From an uncultured Bacteroidales bacterium (GTDB taxonomy: Bacteria > Bacteroidota > Bacteroidia > Bacteroidales > UBA932): a stretch of 43,376 bases of DNA. Positions 35,290 through 43,376 of the stretch are shown here, one piece after another. The stretch is from assembly GCA_944325435.1 (NCBI GenBank), contig CALVAC010000023.1:1-43376 (forward strand). The letters are read 5' to 3'. Each line of letters begins with the position of its first letter. The stretch's first letter is position 1. Below the pieces are notes generated by a model. That model ran no database searches. It was given only the letters and a program-made list of their open reading frames with translations, and was not told where the DNA came from. Position numbers and translations under genes: made by a program.

Positions 35290-36774
35290 ATGGGAAATTA
35301 CAGACATGTCTTCAATCCTGCATCCGGCATTGCCGGAGAGTTCATCAATGACAGGGAGATACTCGAAACCGTCAGCTATGCTATGGAGCACAGCCGCGAC
35401 AGAGCTTTGATGGAAAGCATCATCGCCAAGGCAGAGGAATGCAGGGGACTGACACACAGGGAGGCGGCGGTGCTGATGGAGTGCAGCGAACCGGACCTGC
35501 TCGACAGGATATATTCCCTTGCACGGCAGATAAAAAGGAGACTCTACGGGAACAGGATAGTGCTCTTTGCACCGCTATATCTGTCCGACTGGTGCATAAA
35601 CGGCTGTATCTACTGCCCATACCACGCAAAGAACAGGCATATACCCCGCAGGAAACTGTCACAGGATGAAATCCGGGCCGAAGTGACAGCTCTCCAGGAC
35701 TTGGGCCACAAGAGGCTGGCTATCGAAGCCGGTGAAGACCCCGTGCACAACCCGATAGAATACATTCTCGAATCTATCGGCACCATATACGGCACCCGCC
35801 ACCGCAACGGGGCAATCAGAAGGGTGAACGTGAACATAGCTGCCACCACAGCAGAGAACTACCGCAGGCTGAAGGATGCCGGAATAGGTACCTATATACT
35901 GTTCCAGGAGACATACAACAGGAAGAACTATGAGAAGCTGCATCCGAGCGGTCCTAAAAGCGACTACCCGTGGCATACAGAGGCCATGGACAGGGCAATG
36001 CAGGGAGGGATAGATGATGTAGGGATAGGTGTACTGTTCGGATTGAACACCTGGAGATATGACCTTGTGGGGCTGCTGATGCACGCAGAGCATCTCGAGG
36101 CGAGGTTCGGGATAGGGCCGCATACCATCAGCGTGCCCCGTATCTGTCCGGCAGATGACATCGATACAGGAGACTTTCCGGATGCAGTGCCGGATGACAT
36201 ATTCTGCAGGATAGTGGCCATCCTGAGGCTTGCCGTGCCGTACACCGGAATGATCATCTCCACAAGGGAATCCGAAAAAGTAAGGGCGAAAGTACTCGAA
36301 CTTGGAATATCACAGATAAGCGGCGGTTCCCGTACAAGCGTGGGAGGATATGCAGACAGCAGAGGGCAGCAGCACGGGGACTGTGGGACTGGCCATGTGA
36401 CAGACAGAGGGGAAGATGCGGACAGTACGGCACAGTTCGACATCAGCGACAGGAGGTCCCTGGATGAAATTGTCGGATGGCTCCTTGATCTGGGGCATAT
36501 CCCGAGTTTCTGCACCGCTTGCTACCGTGAAGGCAGGACGGGAGACAGGTTCATGTCGCTGGTAAAAAGAGGGAAGATAGCCGACTGCTGCCAGCCGAAC
36601 GCACTGATGACACTTATGGAATATCTCTATGACTATGCATCTCCCCTGACAAAGGAAAAGGGACTTGCCGCCATCCGGAAAGAGCTGAAGAATATTCCGG
36701 GAGACAAGGTCAGGGAACTGACTGCCGGACATCTGGAAGAAATCCGGAACGGCCGCAGGGATTTCCGTTTCTAA
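35290..36774 (+). CDS. hydG: [FeFe] hydrogenase maturase HydG (tyrosine lyase, radical SAM)
   Basis: 494 residues, slightly longer than many HydG. It cleaves tyrosine to p-cresol and dehydroglycine and makes the CO and CN ligands carried on an Fe-Cys complex. The radical SAM cysteines are Cys102, Cys106 and Cys109 in WCINGCIYCPYHAKNRHIPR. The C-terminal auxiliary cluster motif is seen as FCTACYREG followed, 21-22 residues later, by the cysteine pair of ADCCQPN (CX2CX22C). GEDPVHNPIEYI and LFQETYNRKNYEKLHP are further HydG signatures. An insert around residues 352-383 (DSRGQQHGDCGTGHV region) looks hydrophilic and variable. It is followed 25 bases later by hydF. Confidence 0.96.
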   Translation: MGNYRHVFNPASGIAGEFINDREILETVSYAMEHSRDRALMESIIAKAEECRGLTHREAAVLMECSEPDLLDRIYSLARQIKRRLYGNRIVLFAPLYLSDWCINGCIYCPYHAKNRHIPRRKLSQDEIRAEVTALQDLGHKRLAIEAGEDPVHNPIEYILESIGTIYGTRHRNGAIRRVNVNIAATTAENYRRLKDAGIGTYILFQETYNRKNYEKLHPSGPKSDYPWHTEAMDRAMQGGIDDVGIGVLFGLNTWRYDLVGLLMHAEHLEARFGIGPHTISVPRICPADDIDTGDFPDAVPDDIFCRIVAILRLAVPYTGMIISTRESEKVRAKVLELGISQISGGSRTSVGGYADSRGQQHGDCGTGHVTDRGEDADSTAQFDISDRRSLDEIVGWLLDLGHIPSFCTACYREGRTGDRFMSLVKRGKIADCCQPNALMTLMEYLYDYASPLTKEKGLAAIRKELKNIPGDKVRELTAGHLEEIRNGRRDFRF

Positions 36775-36799
36775 ACGGCAGACAACAAATGATTTGAGT

Positions 36800-38071
36800 A
36801 TGGAAACACCGGCAGCAGAAAGACTCCACATAGCGATATTGGGAGCACGGAACAGCGGCAAGTCAAGCCTTGTCAACGCAATGGCGGGACAGACAGTCTC
36901 TCTTGTGTCCGGCATCCCCGGAACAACCACAGACCCTGTCAGCAAAGCTATGGAAATACCCGGAGCCGGAGCAACCGTACTCATCGACACCGCCGGGTTC
37001 GATGATGAAGGAGAGCTCGGGGCACTTCGCGTGAACAGGACCGGAAATTCTCTCGACAAGGCAGACATCGCCATCCTGCTGTTCAGGGACGGCTCAACGG
37101 GCTTCGGACCGGACAAAATATCCGGAAGAAGACTCAAGAAGACAGGAATTGACGACACCTACAGAGAATGGTACAGGATTCTGTCTGACAAGGGAATCCG
37201 CGTAATCCCGGTGCTGAATACCTGCGCTGAGGATGAACTGTCCCCGGATACGGAAGATGCAGGTCTGAGGACTGCATTGAAGATGGAGATAGAAAAGCTC
37301 ACCGGACTGGAACCGGTCACGGTCAATGCGGCCACAGGCGAAGGGATACAGGCTATCTACGATGCCATAGCCGCTATGACAGATGACACGCAGCGAGCCC
37401 GGACAATTACAGGAGACCTTGTCAATCCGGGAGACACTGTGCTGCTTGTAATGCCGCAGGACAGCGAAGCACCCAAAGGAAGGCTGATACTACCACAGGT
37501 CCAGACCATAAGGGAACTCCTTGACAAGGGGTGCAGCGCGGTATGCTGCACTCCGGAGACAATGTCAGCCACACTCGGGAAACTTGCCGGATCTCCGGAC
37601 CTGATAATCACTGATTCACAGGTATTCAGAGAAGTCTGGCAGGCCCGCCCCGAAGGATGCCGTGTGACATCGTTCTCCATCCTGTTTGCCGCATACAAAG
37701 GAGATCTGGATGCTTTCATCAGAGGTGCAGAAGCCCTTGACAGGCTTGCTCCTGATTCGCACATCCTGATTACGGAAGCCTGCACCCATATCCCTGCCTC
37801 TGAAGACATCGGACGTGTGAAGATTCCCGGAATGCTGAAACATCACTTTGGAGACAGTCTGAACATCGACATTGTCTCTGGCAGTGACTTTCCCGATGAC
37901 CTGTCAGGATATGACCTTGTCATCCACTGCGGAGCCTGTATGTTCAACAGGAAATATGTCCTCAACAGGATAAGGGATGCGGCCGGACAGAATGTTCCGA
38001 TAACCAACTATGGCATTGCAATAGCCTGGGCGGCAGGAATCCTCGACAAGGTATCCTTGCCGGGACAGTGA
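36800..38071 (+). CDS. hydF: [FeFe] hydrogenase maturation GTPase HydF
   Basis: 423 residues from ATG 36800. HydF is the scaffold on which the 2Fe subcluster is assembled before transfer to HydA. N-terminal GTPase domain: P-loop GARNSGKS (15-22), switch region with GIPGTTTDPVSKAME, and DTAGFDDEGELG as the Walker B/G3 box. A dimerisation domain follows, then the Fe-S binding part: CTHIP, and about 50 residues later HCGACMFNRKY, giving the CxHx(n)HCxxC pattern. The open frame also allows a TTG two codons upstream; ATG is preferred. It converges with hydC, nine bases apart. Confidence 0.96.
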   Translation: METPAAERLHIAILGARNSGKSSLVNAMAGQTVSLVSGIPGTTTDPVSKAMEIPGAGATVLIDTAGFDDEGELGALRVNRTGNSLDKADIAILLFRDGSTGFGPDKISGRRLKKTGIDDTYREWYRILSDKGIRVIPVLNTCAEDELSPDTEDAGLRTALKMEIEKLTGLEPVTVNAATGEGIQAIYDAIAAMTDDTQRARTITGDLVNPGDTVLLVMPQDSEAPKGRLILPQVQTIRELLDKGCSAVCCTPETMSATLGKLAGSPDLIITDSQVFREVWQARPEGCRVTSFSILFAAYKGDLDAFIRGAEALDRLAPDSHILITEACTHIPASEDIGRVKIPGMLKHHFGDSLNIDIVSGSDFPDDLSGYDLVIHCGACMFNRKYVLNRIRDAAGQNVPITNYGIAIAWAAGILDKVSLPGQ

Positions 38072-38080
38072 CATTGAAGA

Positions 38081-38560
38081 CTACGCATCCAGGTCATCGA
38101 GTATGCGCCTGACATCCACAGGCTGCAGCCGACCATAGACCTTGTCTCCTATCATCACTACAGGAGCGAGCCCGCAGGCACCGACGCACCTCAGGCAGTC
38201 GAGAGAGAACCTGCCGTCCGGTGTAGTCTCGCCTACATCTATCCCGAGTACCCGCTTGAACTCATCAAGCAGCTTTTCCCCGCCTCTGACATAGCAGGCG
38301 GTCCCCATACATACCGAAATGGGATACTTTCCTTTTGCAGTCATTGTAAAGAACGCATAGAAAGTCACCACTCCATAGACTTTAGACACGGGTATATTGA
38401 GTTTCCCGGCAATCAGCCTCTGCATCTCTTCCGGCAGATAGCCCATAAGGTGCTGGGCCTCATGCAGGATGTTGATAAGTTCACCGGGATTGTTGCCGTG
38501 GGCCTCGCATATTGCATCCACCTTTCCGGCCACATCGCAAGGAAGTTTTATATCTGGCAT
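38081..38560 (-). CDS. hydC: [2Fe-2S] NuoE-like subunit of trimeric hydrogenase (HydC)
   Basis: 159 residues with the NuoE/thioredoxin-like ferredoxin fold. A helical N-terminus (AGKVDAICEAHGNNPGELINILHEAQHLMGYLP) precedes the cluster cysteines CMGTAC and CLRCVGACGLAP, i.e. CX4C then CX3C. It passes electrons between HydB and HydA in NAD-linked hydrogenases. Although NuoE also belongs to respiratory complex I, the neighbours here are hydrogenase subunits only. It is the third gene of the hydB-hydA-hydC operon, 72 bases after hydA. Confidence 0.92.
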   Translation of the reverse strand: MPDIKLPCDVAGKVDAICEAHGNNPGELINILHEAQHLMGYLPEEMQRLIAGKLNIPVSKVYGVVTFYAFFTMTAKGKYPISVCMGTACYVRGGEKLLDEFKRVLGIDVGETTPDGRFSLDCLRCVGACGLAPVVMIGDKVYGRLQPVDVRRILDDLDA

Positions 38561-38632
38561 AACTTTATTCTGGTTAATCTCTGTGACAAATTGTACTATA
38601 TCCTCCTATCCACGATACCGCTGCCGGAACAG

Positions 38633-40423
38633 CTACTGCACCGACCTGTTGAAATAATGTGTATGCAGCAGATGTTCCGCTTTCTCGCCCAACGGCTTGC
38701 CGAGATATTCCTGATACAGGGTCCTGATGAACGGATTCTCGTGCGACTTGCGTATCGTCTTTCCTGCATCCTCCCTGTACAGGGCATTTGCCCTTGCATA
38801 CAGGACAGCTGAATTACCGTGGTGCAGAGGCTGCCCTCCACCTCCGATACAGCCGCCGGGGCAGGCCATAATCTCTATGGCGTGGTACTCGTTGCGCCCA
38901 TGCCTGATATCATCAAGAAGATGGCGCGCATTGCCAAGCCCGTGGGCTATCCCGACCTTCAGTTCAAAACCATCGAGGTCGACAGTGGCCCTGCGTACTC
39001 CCTGCATCCCCCTTACAGTCTGGAAATTGACATCCTTTAAGGTCTTGCCCGTATACATTTCATATACAGAACGCAAGGCAGCCTCCATCACGCCTCCTGT
39101 AGTCCCGAAAATCACACCGGCACCCGTAGAAGTGCCGAGAGGCTGGTCAAAATCCATATCGGGCAGAAGTGTGAAACTTATATTTGCCCTCTTGATAAGC
39201 CGGGCCAGCTCCCTGGTCGATATGGAATAGTCCACATCCGGATTACCGTCAGTCTTGAATTCAGCCCTGTCGCATTCATATTTTTTTGCAAGACAAGGCA
39301 TTATCGACACGACTACAAGCCTGTCACGAGGTATGCCCATCTTCTCCGCCCACCAGGTCTTTGCAATAGAGCCGAACATCTGCTGAGGAGAACGGGCAGT
39401 AGACGGTATATCAAGCAGGTCAGGGAACTGATGCTCAAAGAAATTCACCCAGGCAGGGCAGCAGGAAGTCAGGACAGGAAGACGGACAGACCTGTCCCCA
39501 TCCAGGAACCTGGTCAGCCGGTTGAGCATCTCCGCCCCCTCCTCCATTATGGTCAGGTCCGCCGCAAAGTCCGTATCGAATACATAATCGAACCCGAGTT
39601 CCCGTAAAGCAGCCACCATCTTTCCCGTGACCAGAGTCCCGGCAGGAAGTCCGAACTCCTCCCCTATCGCCGCCCTTACCGCCGGGGCAGTCTGTACTAT
39701 CACAACCTTGTCAGGATCCGCAAGATCCTCCACCAGACGGTTGGTGTGGTCCCGTTCTGTCAGCGCCCCGACCGGGCAGACCGCAACGCACTGTCCGCAA
39801 TAGGTACATTCACTGTCCACCATCATCTTGTCAAACGCAGGTGCGACAGTCGTGTTGAACCCTCTCCTGATTGCACCGAGAGCACCTACTGTCTGAACCT
39901 CGTTGCATACGCTCTCGCATCTGCGGCAGAATATGCATTTGTCCATATTTCGGACAATCGAGGCAGTGACTTCCCTCTTGCGCGGAGACAGCTCCCCTCC
40001 GTTGAACGGCATCTCCCTGATATTGAACCTGAGGGCAAGATTCTGGAGTTCGCAGTTGCCGGCCTTAGGGCAGGTCAGACATTCATTCGGGTGGTCTGAA
40101 AGAATCAGTTCCGCCACTATCTTGCGTGCATTCATCACCCTCAACGTGCTGGTGCGCACAACCATTCCCCCGGTGCATCTTGTCGCGCAGGCGGGAGCAA
40201 GATTCCTTCTCCCTTCGACCTCGACAACGCATATACGGCACGATGCCGGATTGTTTCTGATGCAGGTTCCCTTCAGGTCTATGTGGCACAGTGTAGGTAT
40301 GTCTATACCTATCTTCTGCGCCGCCTCCAATATCGTAGTCCCCTCCGGGACCGTGACAAAATGATGGTCTATCTGTAGTGTTATCTGTCTTTCTTCCATA
40401 ACGGTCTCAGAAATTAATTGCAT
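38633..40423 (-). CDS. hydA: [FeFe] hydrogenase catalytic subunit, group A3-like (HydA)
   Basis: 596 residues. N-terminal NuoG-like part: a [2Fe-2S] domain (LCHIDLKGTCIRNNPASCRIC), a His-Cys [4Fe-4S] segment (DHPNECLTCPKAGNC) and two ferredoxin clusters (CIFCRRCESVC and CTYCGQCVAVCPVGAL). The H-cluster motifs are all intact: TSCCPAW (about 316-322), MPCLAKKYE (about 374-382) and MACPGGCIGGGGQP (about 518-531). It makes or consumes H2. With HydB and HydC, this arrangement is that of NAD- and ferredoxin-linked electron-bifurcating hydrogenases. It lies 34 bases after hydB. Bifurcation is inferred from subunit makeup. Confidence 0.97.
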   Translation of the reverse strand: MQLISETVMEERQITLQIDHHFVTVPEGTTILEAAQKIGIDIPTLCHIDLKGTCIRNNPASCRICVVEVEGRRNLAPACATRCTGGMVVRTSTLRVMNARKIVAELILSDHPNECLTCPKAGNCELQNLALRFNIREMPFNGGELSPRKREVTASIVRNMDKCIFCRRCESVCNEVQTVGALGAIRRGFNTTVAPAFDKMMVDSECTYCGQCVAVCPVGALTERDHTNRLVEDLADPDKVVIVQTAPAVRAAIGEEFGLPAGTLVTGKMVAALRELGFDYVFDTDFAADLTIMEEGAEMLNRLTRFLDGDRSVRLPVLTSCCPAWVNFFEHQFPDLLDIPSTARSPQQMFGSIAKTWWAEKMGIPRDRLVVVSIMPCLAKKYECDRAEFKTDGNPDVDYSISTRELARLIKRANISFTLLPDMDFDQPLGTSTGAGVIFGTTGGVMEAALRSVYEMYTGKTLKDVNFQTVRGMQGVRRATVDLDGFELKVGIAHGLGNARHLLDDIRHGRNEYHAIEIMACPGGCIGGGGQPLHHGNSAVLYARANALYREDAGKTIRKSHENPFIRTLYQEYLGKPLGEKAEHLLHTHYFNRSVQ

Positions 40424-40457
40424 TCTTCCTGAAATTCATTCTCTTGCGGAAAACCTG

Positions 40458-42365
40458 TCACGACACCGATATCGCCTTGAACCTGCAGCGTGCCATACAC
40501 ATTCCGCACTTGATGCATTTGTCCGGATTGATGACGTGCGGCTTGCGCACATCTCCGATTATCGCATCTGCCGGGCAGTTCTTTGCGCACAGATGGCATC
40601 CTATGCACAGCGTAGGGTTGATGATGTACGTCAGCAGAGCCTTGCACTGTTTCGCACGGCATCTGTGGTCCCTGACATGTTCAAGATACTCATCATAGAA
40701 ATGGCTGAGAGTAGACAGGACGGGATTGGGTGAAGTCTGGCCGAGACCACAGAGAGCCGTATCCTTTATCACCCTACCCAAAGTGGAAAGTGTCTTGAGG
40801 TCCTCCTCGGTGCCCTTGCCGTCGGTTATCCTGTTCAGAGTCTCCAGCAGACGCTTGTTGCCGATTCTGCAAGGCGTACACTTCCCACACGACTCCTCGA
40901 CCGTGAAATCAAGATAAAACCTTGCGACAGAAACCATACAGTCATCCTCGTCCATAACAATCATACCTCCGGAGCCCATCATCGAGCCTTCGGCCACAAG
41001 ATTGTCGAAATCTATCGGTATGTCGAGATGCTTCTCCGTCAGACAGCCTCCTGACGGCCCTCCCGTCTGTACCGCCTTGAACTTCTTGCCGCCCTTGATT
41101 CCTCCTCCGATATCATAGATGACTTCCCGCAATGTAGTCCCCATAGGCACCTCTATCAGCCCGACATTGTTGATCTTGCCTGCCAGGGCGAAGACCTTTG
41201 TCCCTTTCGATTTCTCAGTACCGATGGATGAGAACCATTCCGCACCCTTTGTCAATATGGCTGGAATATTCGCCAATGTCTCGACATTGTTGACATTCGT
41301 AGGCTTGCCGAGATATCCCGACTCTGCAGGGAACGGAGGCTTCATCGTAGGCTCTCCCCTCTTTCCTTCCATAGAATGGATAAGAGCCGTCTCTTCCCCG
41401 CAGACAAAAGCTCCCGCACCGTATCTGATCACGATATCGAAACTGAAGCCGCTGCCGAGGATATTGTCCCCGAGAAGACCATACTCCCGTGCCTGGCCAA
41501 TCGCAGTCTTGAGCCTGTGTATGGCAAGTGGATATTCCGCCCTGATATACACAAGCCCCTTGGATGAGCCTATCGCATATCCGCAGACCGCCATCGCCTC
41601 CACTATCGAATGCGGGTCACCCTCCATAATGGACCTGTCCATAAATGCACCCGGATCACCCTCATCCGCATTGCATACGACATATTTCTCATCAGAAATG
41701 CTCTTCCTTGCAAACCCCCATTTCACCCCCGTCGGGAATCCGCCGCCTCCGCGCCCCCTCAACCCGGAGCGGGTCACTTCGTCTATCACCTCCCCTGGAG
41801 ACCTGTGGATAAGACACTGCGCCAAGGCAGAATAACCATCCCTTGCAATATATTCCTCTATGTTCTCCGGATCAATGAATCCGCAGTTACGGAGGGCAAC
41901 CCGTTTCTGCTTGCGGTAGAAATCTATATGTTTGGAATCACTTACACTCTGTCCCGTCTTGGGGTCGACATAGAGAAGCCGTTCCACCCTCCGGCCGCTG
42001 ACTATATGGTCATTCACTATATCACCGGCATCATCAGGAGTCACCTGGGTATAGAATGTGTTATCCGGAATTATCTTGACTACAGGGCCTTTCTCACAGA
42101 ACCCAAAACATCCGGTCGTGATGACATCCACCCTGTCGCAAATTCCTTTTTCCTTGAGTTTTTCCCTGAGCCGGTCACAGATAAGCTGGCTTGAAGAAGC
42201 CTTGCAGCCTGTCCCTCCGCAGACAAGCACCTGCATCCTCTCTGTACCGGTATCCAGTCCGCTGCTGTCTCCGTTAATGTTTCTTTCGCCCAGCTCCCTG
42301 AGCATCAGTTTCTTCGCGGCTTCCGACCTGACGGCATCCAGATCCTTGATTGTCAGTATTTTCAT
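40458..42365 (-). CDS. hydB: NADH-binding NuoF-like subunit of trimeric hydrogenase (HydB)
   Basis: 635 residues in three parts. First, a thioredoxin-like [2Fe-2S] domain (VLVCGGTGCKASS and TGCFGFCEKGP, about 47-95). Second, the NuoF core with the FMN/NAD site RSGLRGRGGGGFPTGVKWGF (about 196-215), NADEGDPGAFMDR and GAGAFVCGEETALIHS, then the [4Fe-4S] motif ESCGKCTPCRIG (about 487-498). Third, a C-terminal two-cluster ferredoxin (CIGCHLCAKNCPADAI and CIKCGMCMARCRFKAI). The extra ends distinguish it from complex I NuoF and match HydB/HndC of trimeric hydrogenases. It is the first gene of its operon with a good promoter. Confidence 0.96.
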   Translation of the reverse strand: MKILTIKDLDAVRSEAAKKLMLRELGERNINGDSSGLDTGTERMQVLVCGGTGCKASSSQLICDRLREKLKEKGICDRVDVITTGCFGFCEKGPVVKIIPDNTFYTQVTPDDAGDIVNDHIVSGRRVERLLYVDPKTGQSVSDSKHIDFYRKQKRVALRNCGFIDPENIEEYIARDGYSALAQCLIHRSPGEVIDEVTRSGLRGRGGGGFPTGVKWGFARKSISDEKYVVCNADEGDPGAFMDRSIMEGDPHSIVEAMAVCGYAIGSSKGLVYIRAEYPLAIHRLKTAIGQAREYGLLGDNILGSGFSFDIVIRYGAGAFVCGEETALIHSMEGKRGEPTMKPPFPAESGYLGKPTNVNNVETLANIPAILTKGAEWFSSIGTEKSKGTKVFALAGKINNVGLIEVPMGTTLREVIYDIGGGIKGGKKFKAVQTGGPSGGCLTEKHLDIPIDFDNLVAEGSMMGSGGMIVMDEDDCMVSVARFYLDFTVEESCGKCTPCRIGNKRLLETLNRITDGKGTEEDLKTLSTLGRVIKDTALCGLGQTSPNPVLSTLSHFYDEYLEHVRDHRCRAKQCKALLTYIINPTLCIGCHLCAKNCPADAIIGDVRKPHVINPDKCIKCGMCMARCRFKAISVS

Positions 42366-42397
42366 ATCAGTCAGTCCAGTGTCAATTGTGGTACTGA

Positions 42398-42427
42398 CAA
42401 AGTTATCAAAAGATTTTTATTCCGCAA
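42398..42427 (-). promoter_or_regulatory. Promoter of the hydBAC operon
   Basis: On the minus strand, TTG at 42427-42425 and TAACTTTG at 42405-42398, separated by 19 bases. This is the best match in the window to the two-part Bacteroidota consensus. The leader is about 25-30 bases. Confidence 0.7.
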
Positions 42428-42537
42428 TACGGTCAAGGGAATAGGTGCAGCTGTCGTTGCCATCCCTGAAGCCGGGTCATAACAAACGAATTCATCTACT
42501 TTTACTCGTTTTACGGCAATCCAATGACAATCATTTA

Positions 42538-43209
42538 CTAATTCTGTTGTTCGGCATTGTTCTTCTTATTCATAGCCTGCAGAAGCTTCTTGTAATCTTC
42601 TACAAATTTGGAGATGGTCACGAATCCTGCTGCTGTCTCCTCATCAGATATTTCGTCAATGATGGTACTCTTGTCAGCCGGTGTCGCCTGCAGATAATAG
42701 CCGATAATCTGAGGAGTAGTAATTTTGATGTTGAAGCTTTTTTCCGTCGAGCTGGTGTGAATGCCTGACGAACCGAATGAGGCGCTGCTGCTCTTTGCAC
42801 CGCTGAACAGCAGGAAGCCTCCACCGTGAGAGGCATGCTCTTCCATAGTTGCCGAAAATGTGTCCGACAGCCGTTCGCTTGCAGTCACCTGGATGGCTAT
42901 ATCTTTGGCAACAAGCATTGCCACAGGATAACAGGGCAAAAATACCGGGATTGAACCATTCACGCTCAATACTCACTTTCGCTACATTCATTCCGATACG
43001 GACAGAAGTATCCTGGGATTTGCAAATCTCTGCAAATCATCCGTTGTTTTATCTCCCTTAAAATTCAGTCCTTTCGCCAGTCTGCTGATTATGGAATTGG
43101 GAACATTTCCTCCACTGAATATAGGCGCAATCGTAAATACGGTGTCTATGACGGTTTTTAAACCTTCGCCATATTGGTTTATTAATTTATTTTGAGCATC
43201 ATTGCAATA
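42538..43209 (-). pseudogene. Decayed gene of unknown family, with frameshifts
   Basis: A readable protein is spread over two minus-strand frames. The first stretch reads YCNDAQNKLINQYGEGLKTV, continues with TIAPIFSGGNVPNSIISRL, and reaches a stop at about 43000. The second is in a shifted frame, MNVAKVSIEREWFNPGIFAL. The third, back in the first frame, reads LPCYPVAMLVAKDIAIQV and goes on through HASHGGGFLLFSGAKSS to the stop at 42538. Two compensating frameshifts, perhaps with loss of a segment between the second and third stretch, would restore one protein. An in-frame stop at 43210 and direct repeats lie before it, so the true start is lost. The last 143 codons alone are an intact frame, but they begin inside the damaged part. 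I do not recognise the family. Confidence 0.6.
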
Positions 43210-43214
43210 TTAAT

Positions 43215-43278
43215 GCGCCATTTTACTGAATAAATCGCCGCCAAATTCCATATTATTTTTGCGCCAAATTACTGAATT
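43215..43278. repeat. Direct repeat pair upstream of the last gene
   Basis: GCGCCATTTTACTGAATA (43215-43232) and GCGCCAAATTACTGAATT (43261-43278) agree at 14 of 18 positions, with repeat starts 46 bases apart. The second copy ends about 15 bases before the -7 box of the following gene. They may be binding sites, or scars of recombination at the end of the decayed gene. Confidence 0.5.
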
Positions 43279-43292
43279 TGCAAAAATCTTTA

Positions 43293-43300
43293 TACCTTTG
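43293..43300 (+). promoter_or_regulatory. Promoter -7 box of the last gene
   Basis: TACCTTTG matches TAnnTTTG, 20 bases before the start codon at 43321. Confidence 0.5.
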
Positions 43301-43320
43301 CCACTATAAACGATTAGGAT

Positions 43321-43376
43321 ATGGAAGGTTACAAGCATAGGATTATGGATGGTCTGCTGGCCAAGAAATTGCAGGC
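43321..43376 (+). CDS. Start of a probable ATP-binding protein (DUF4143/AAA type), cut by window edge
   Basis: Only 18 complete codons are visible: MEGYKHRIMDGLLAKKLQ. The pattern Y-K-H-R-I-x-D-x-L-L-x-K-K-L is the usual opening of Bacteroidota AAA-type ATPases with a C-terminal DUF4143 domain, where the P-loop follows about ten residues later. The P-loop is outside the window, so this is a recognition from the first residues only. A promoter box and a direct repeat lie just upstream. Confidence 0.5.
   Translation, partial: MEGYKHRIMDGLLAKKLQ

Noticed and set aside
35464..35660. Small frames on both strands inside hydG
   Set aside because: Shadows of the hydG reading; no start context or motif.
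38072..38080. Terminator between hydF and hydC
   Set aside because: Only nine bases separate the convergent stops and no hairpin is visible.
1..43376. tRNA, rRNA, CRISPR array, insertion sequence or riboswitch
   Set aside because: No cloverleaf-like sequence, regularly spaced repeats, transposase motif or known riboswitch core was noticed by eye; a dedicated covariance-model scan could still find a small one.

Overview
The window looks like a chromosomal segment from an anaerobic member of the Bacteroidota, order Bacteroidales, possibly Rikenellaceae/Alistipes-like (the family level is a guess). The evidence is a SusC/SusD pair, many promoters with the Bacteroidota -7 box TAnnTTTG, few strong Shine-Dalgarno sites, lipoproteins with a short lipobox, and an [FeFe]-hydrogenase set. 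No rRNA, tRNA, CRISPR array or intact insertion sequence was seen. No stretch over about 300 bases lacks a gene or gene remnant.

Layout. (a) 1-4774, minus strand: a tripartite heavy-metal efflux operon (His-rich adaptor lipoprotein, CzcA/CusA-type RND pump, start of a TolC-like outer-membrane factor), with a palindrome over its promoter. (b) 4998-14709: housekeeping and stress genes: an O6-alkylguanine DNA methyltransferase, a Fur-family regulator followed by a two-gene LysO exporter, an outer-membrane barrel, NfeD, a MATE exporter, a deoxynucleoside kinase, polyphosphate kinase with Ppx/GppA, and a PatB/MalY-type lyase. (c) 14834-16258, minus: a membrane-anchored TPR protein and YebC. (d) 16417-21641, plus: a tight operon recF, DUF721/DciA-like, pdxB, DUF4301, hydE. 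(e) 21620-35157: an accessory block. A minus-strand operon encodes SusC, SusD, a metallopeptidase-like lipoprotein, a TlpA-like thioredoxin protein, a PDZ-less S41 peptidase and a second TlpA-like protein. A divergent plus-strand pair encodes a third TlpA-like protein and a secreted alpha/beta hydrolase whose signal peptide is out of frame. A stand-alone DsbD-alpha-like protein follows. (f) 35290-42365: hydG and hydF converge on the three-gene operon hydB-hydA-hydC. (g) 42538-43376: a decayed gene, a pair of direct repeats, and the first codons of a probable DUF4143-type ATPase.

How the genes work together. HydE, HydG and HydF build the H-cluster of the [FeFe] hydrogenase HydA. With HydB (NADH/FMN) and HydC this makes a trimeric, probably electron-bifurcating enzyme that joins NADH and ferredoxin oxidation to H2 release. 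The maturase genes are split by the accessory block (e). That block combines nutrient import through the outer membrane with periplasmic thiol-disulfide chemistry and proteolysis, and is the best candidate here for an undescribed system. A second candidate is the DUF4301 protein, whose motifs resemble those of sugar-nucleotide pyrophosphorylases.
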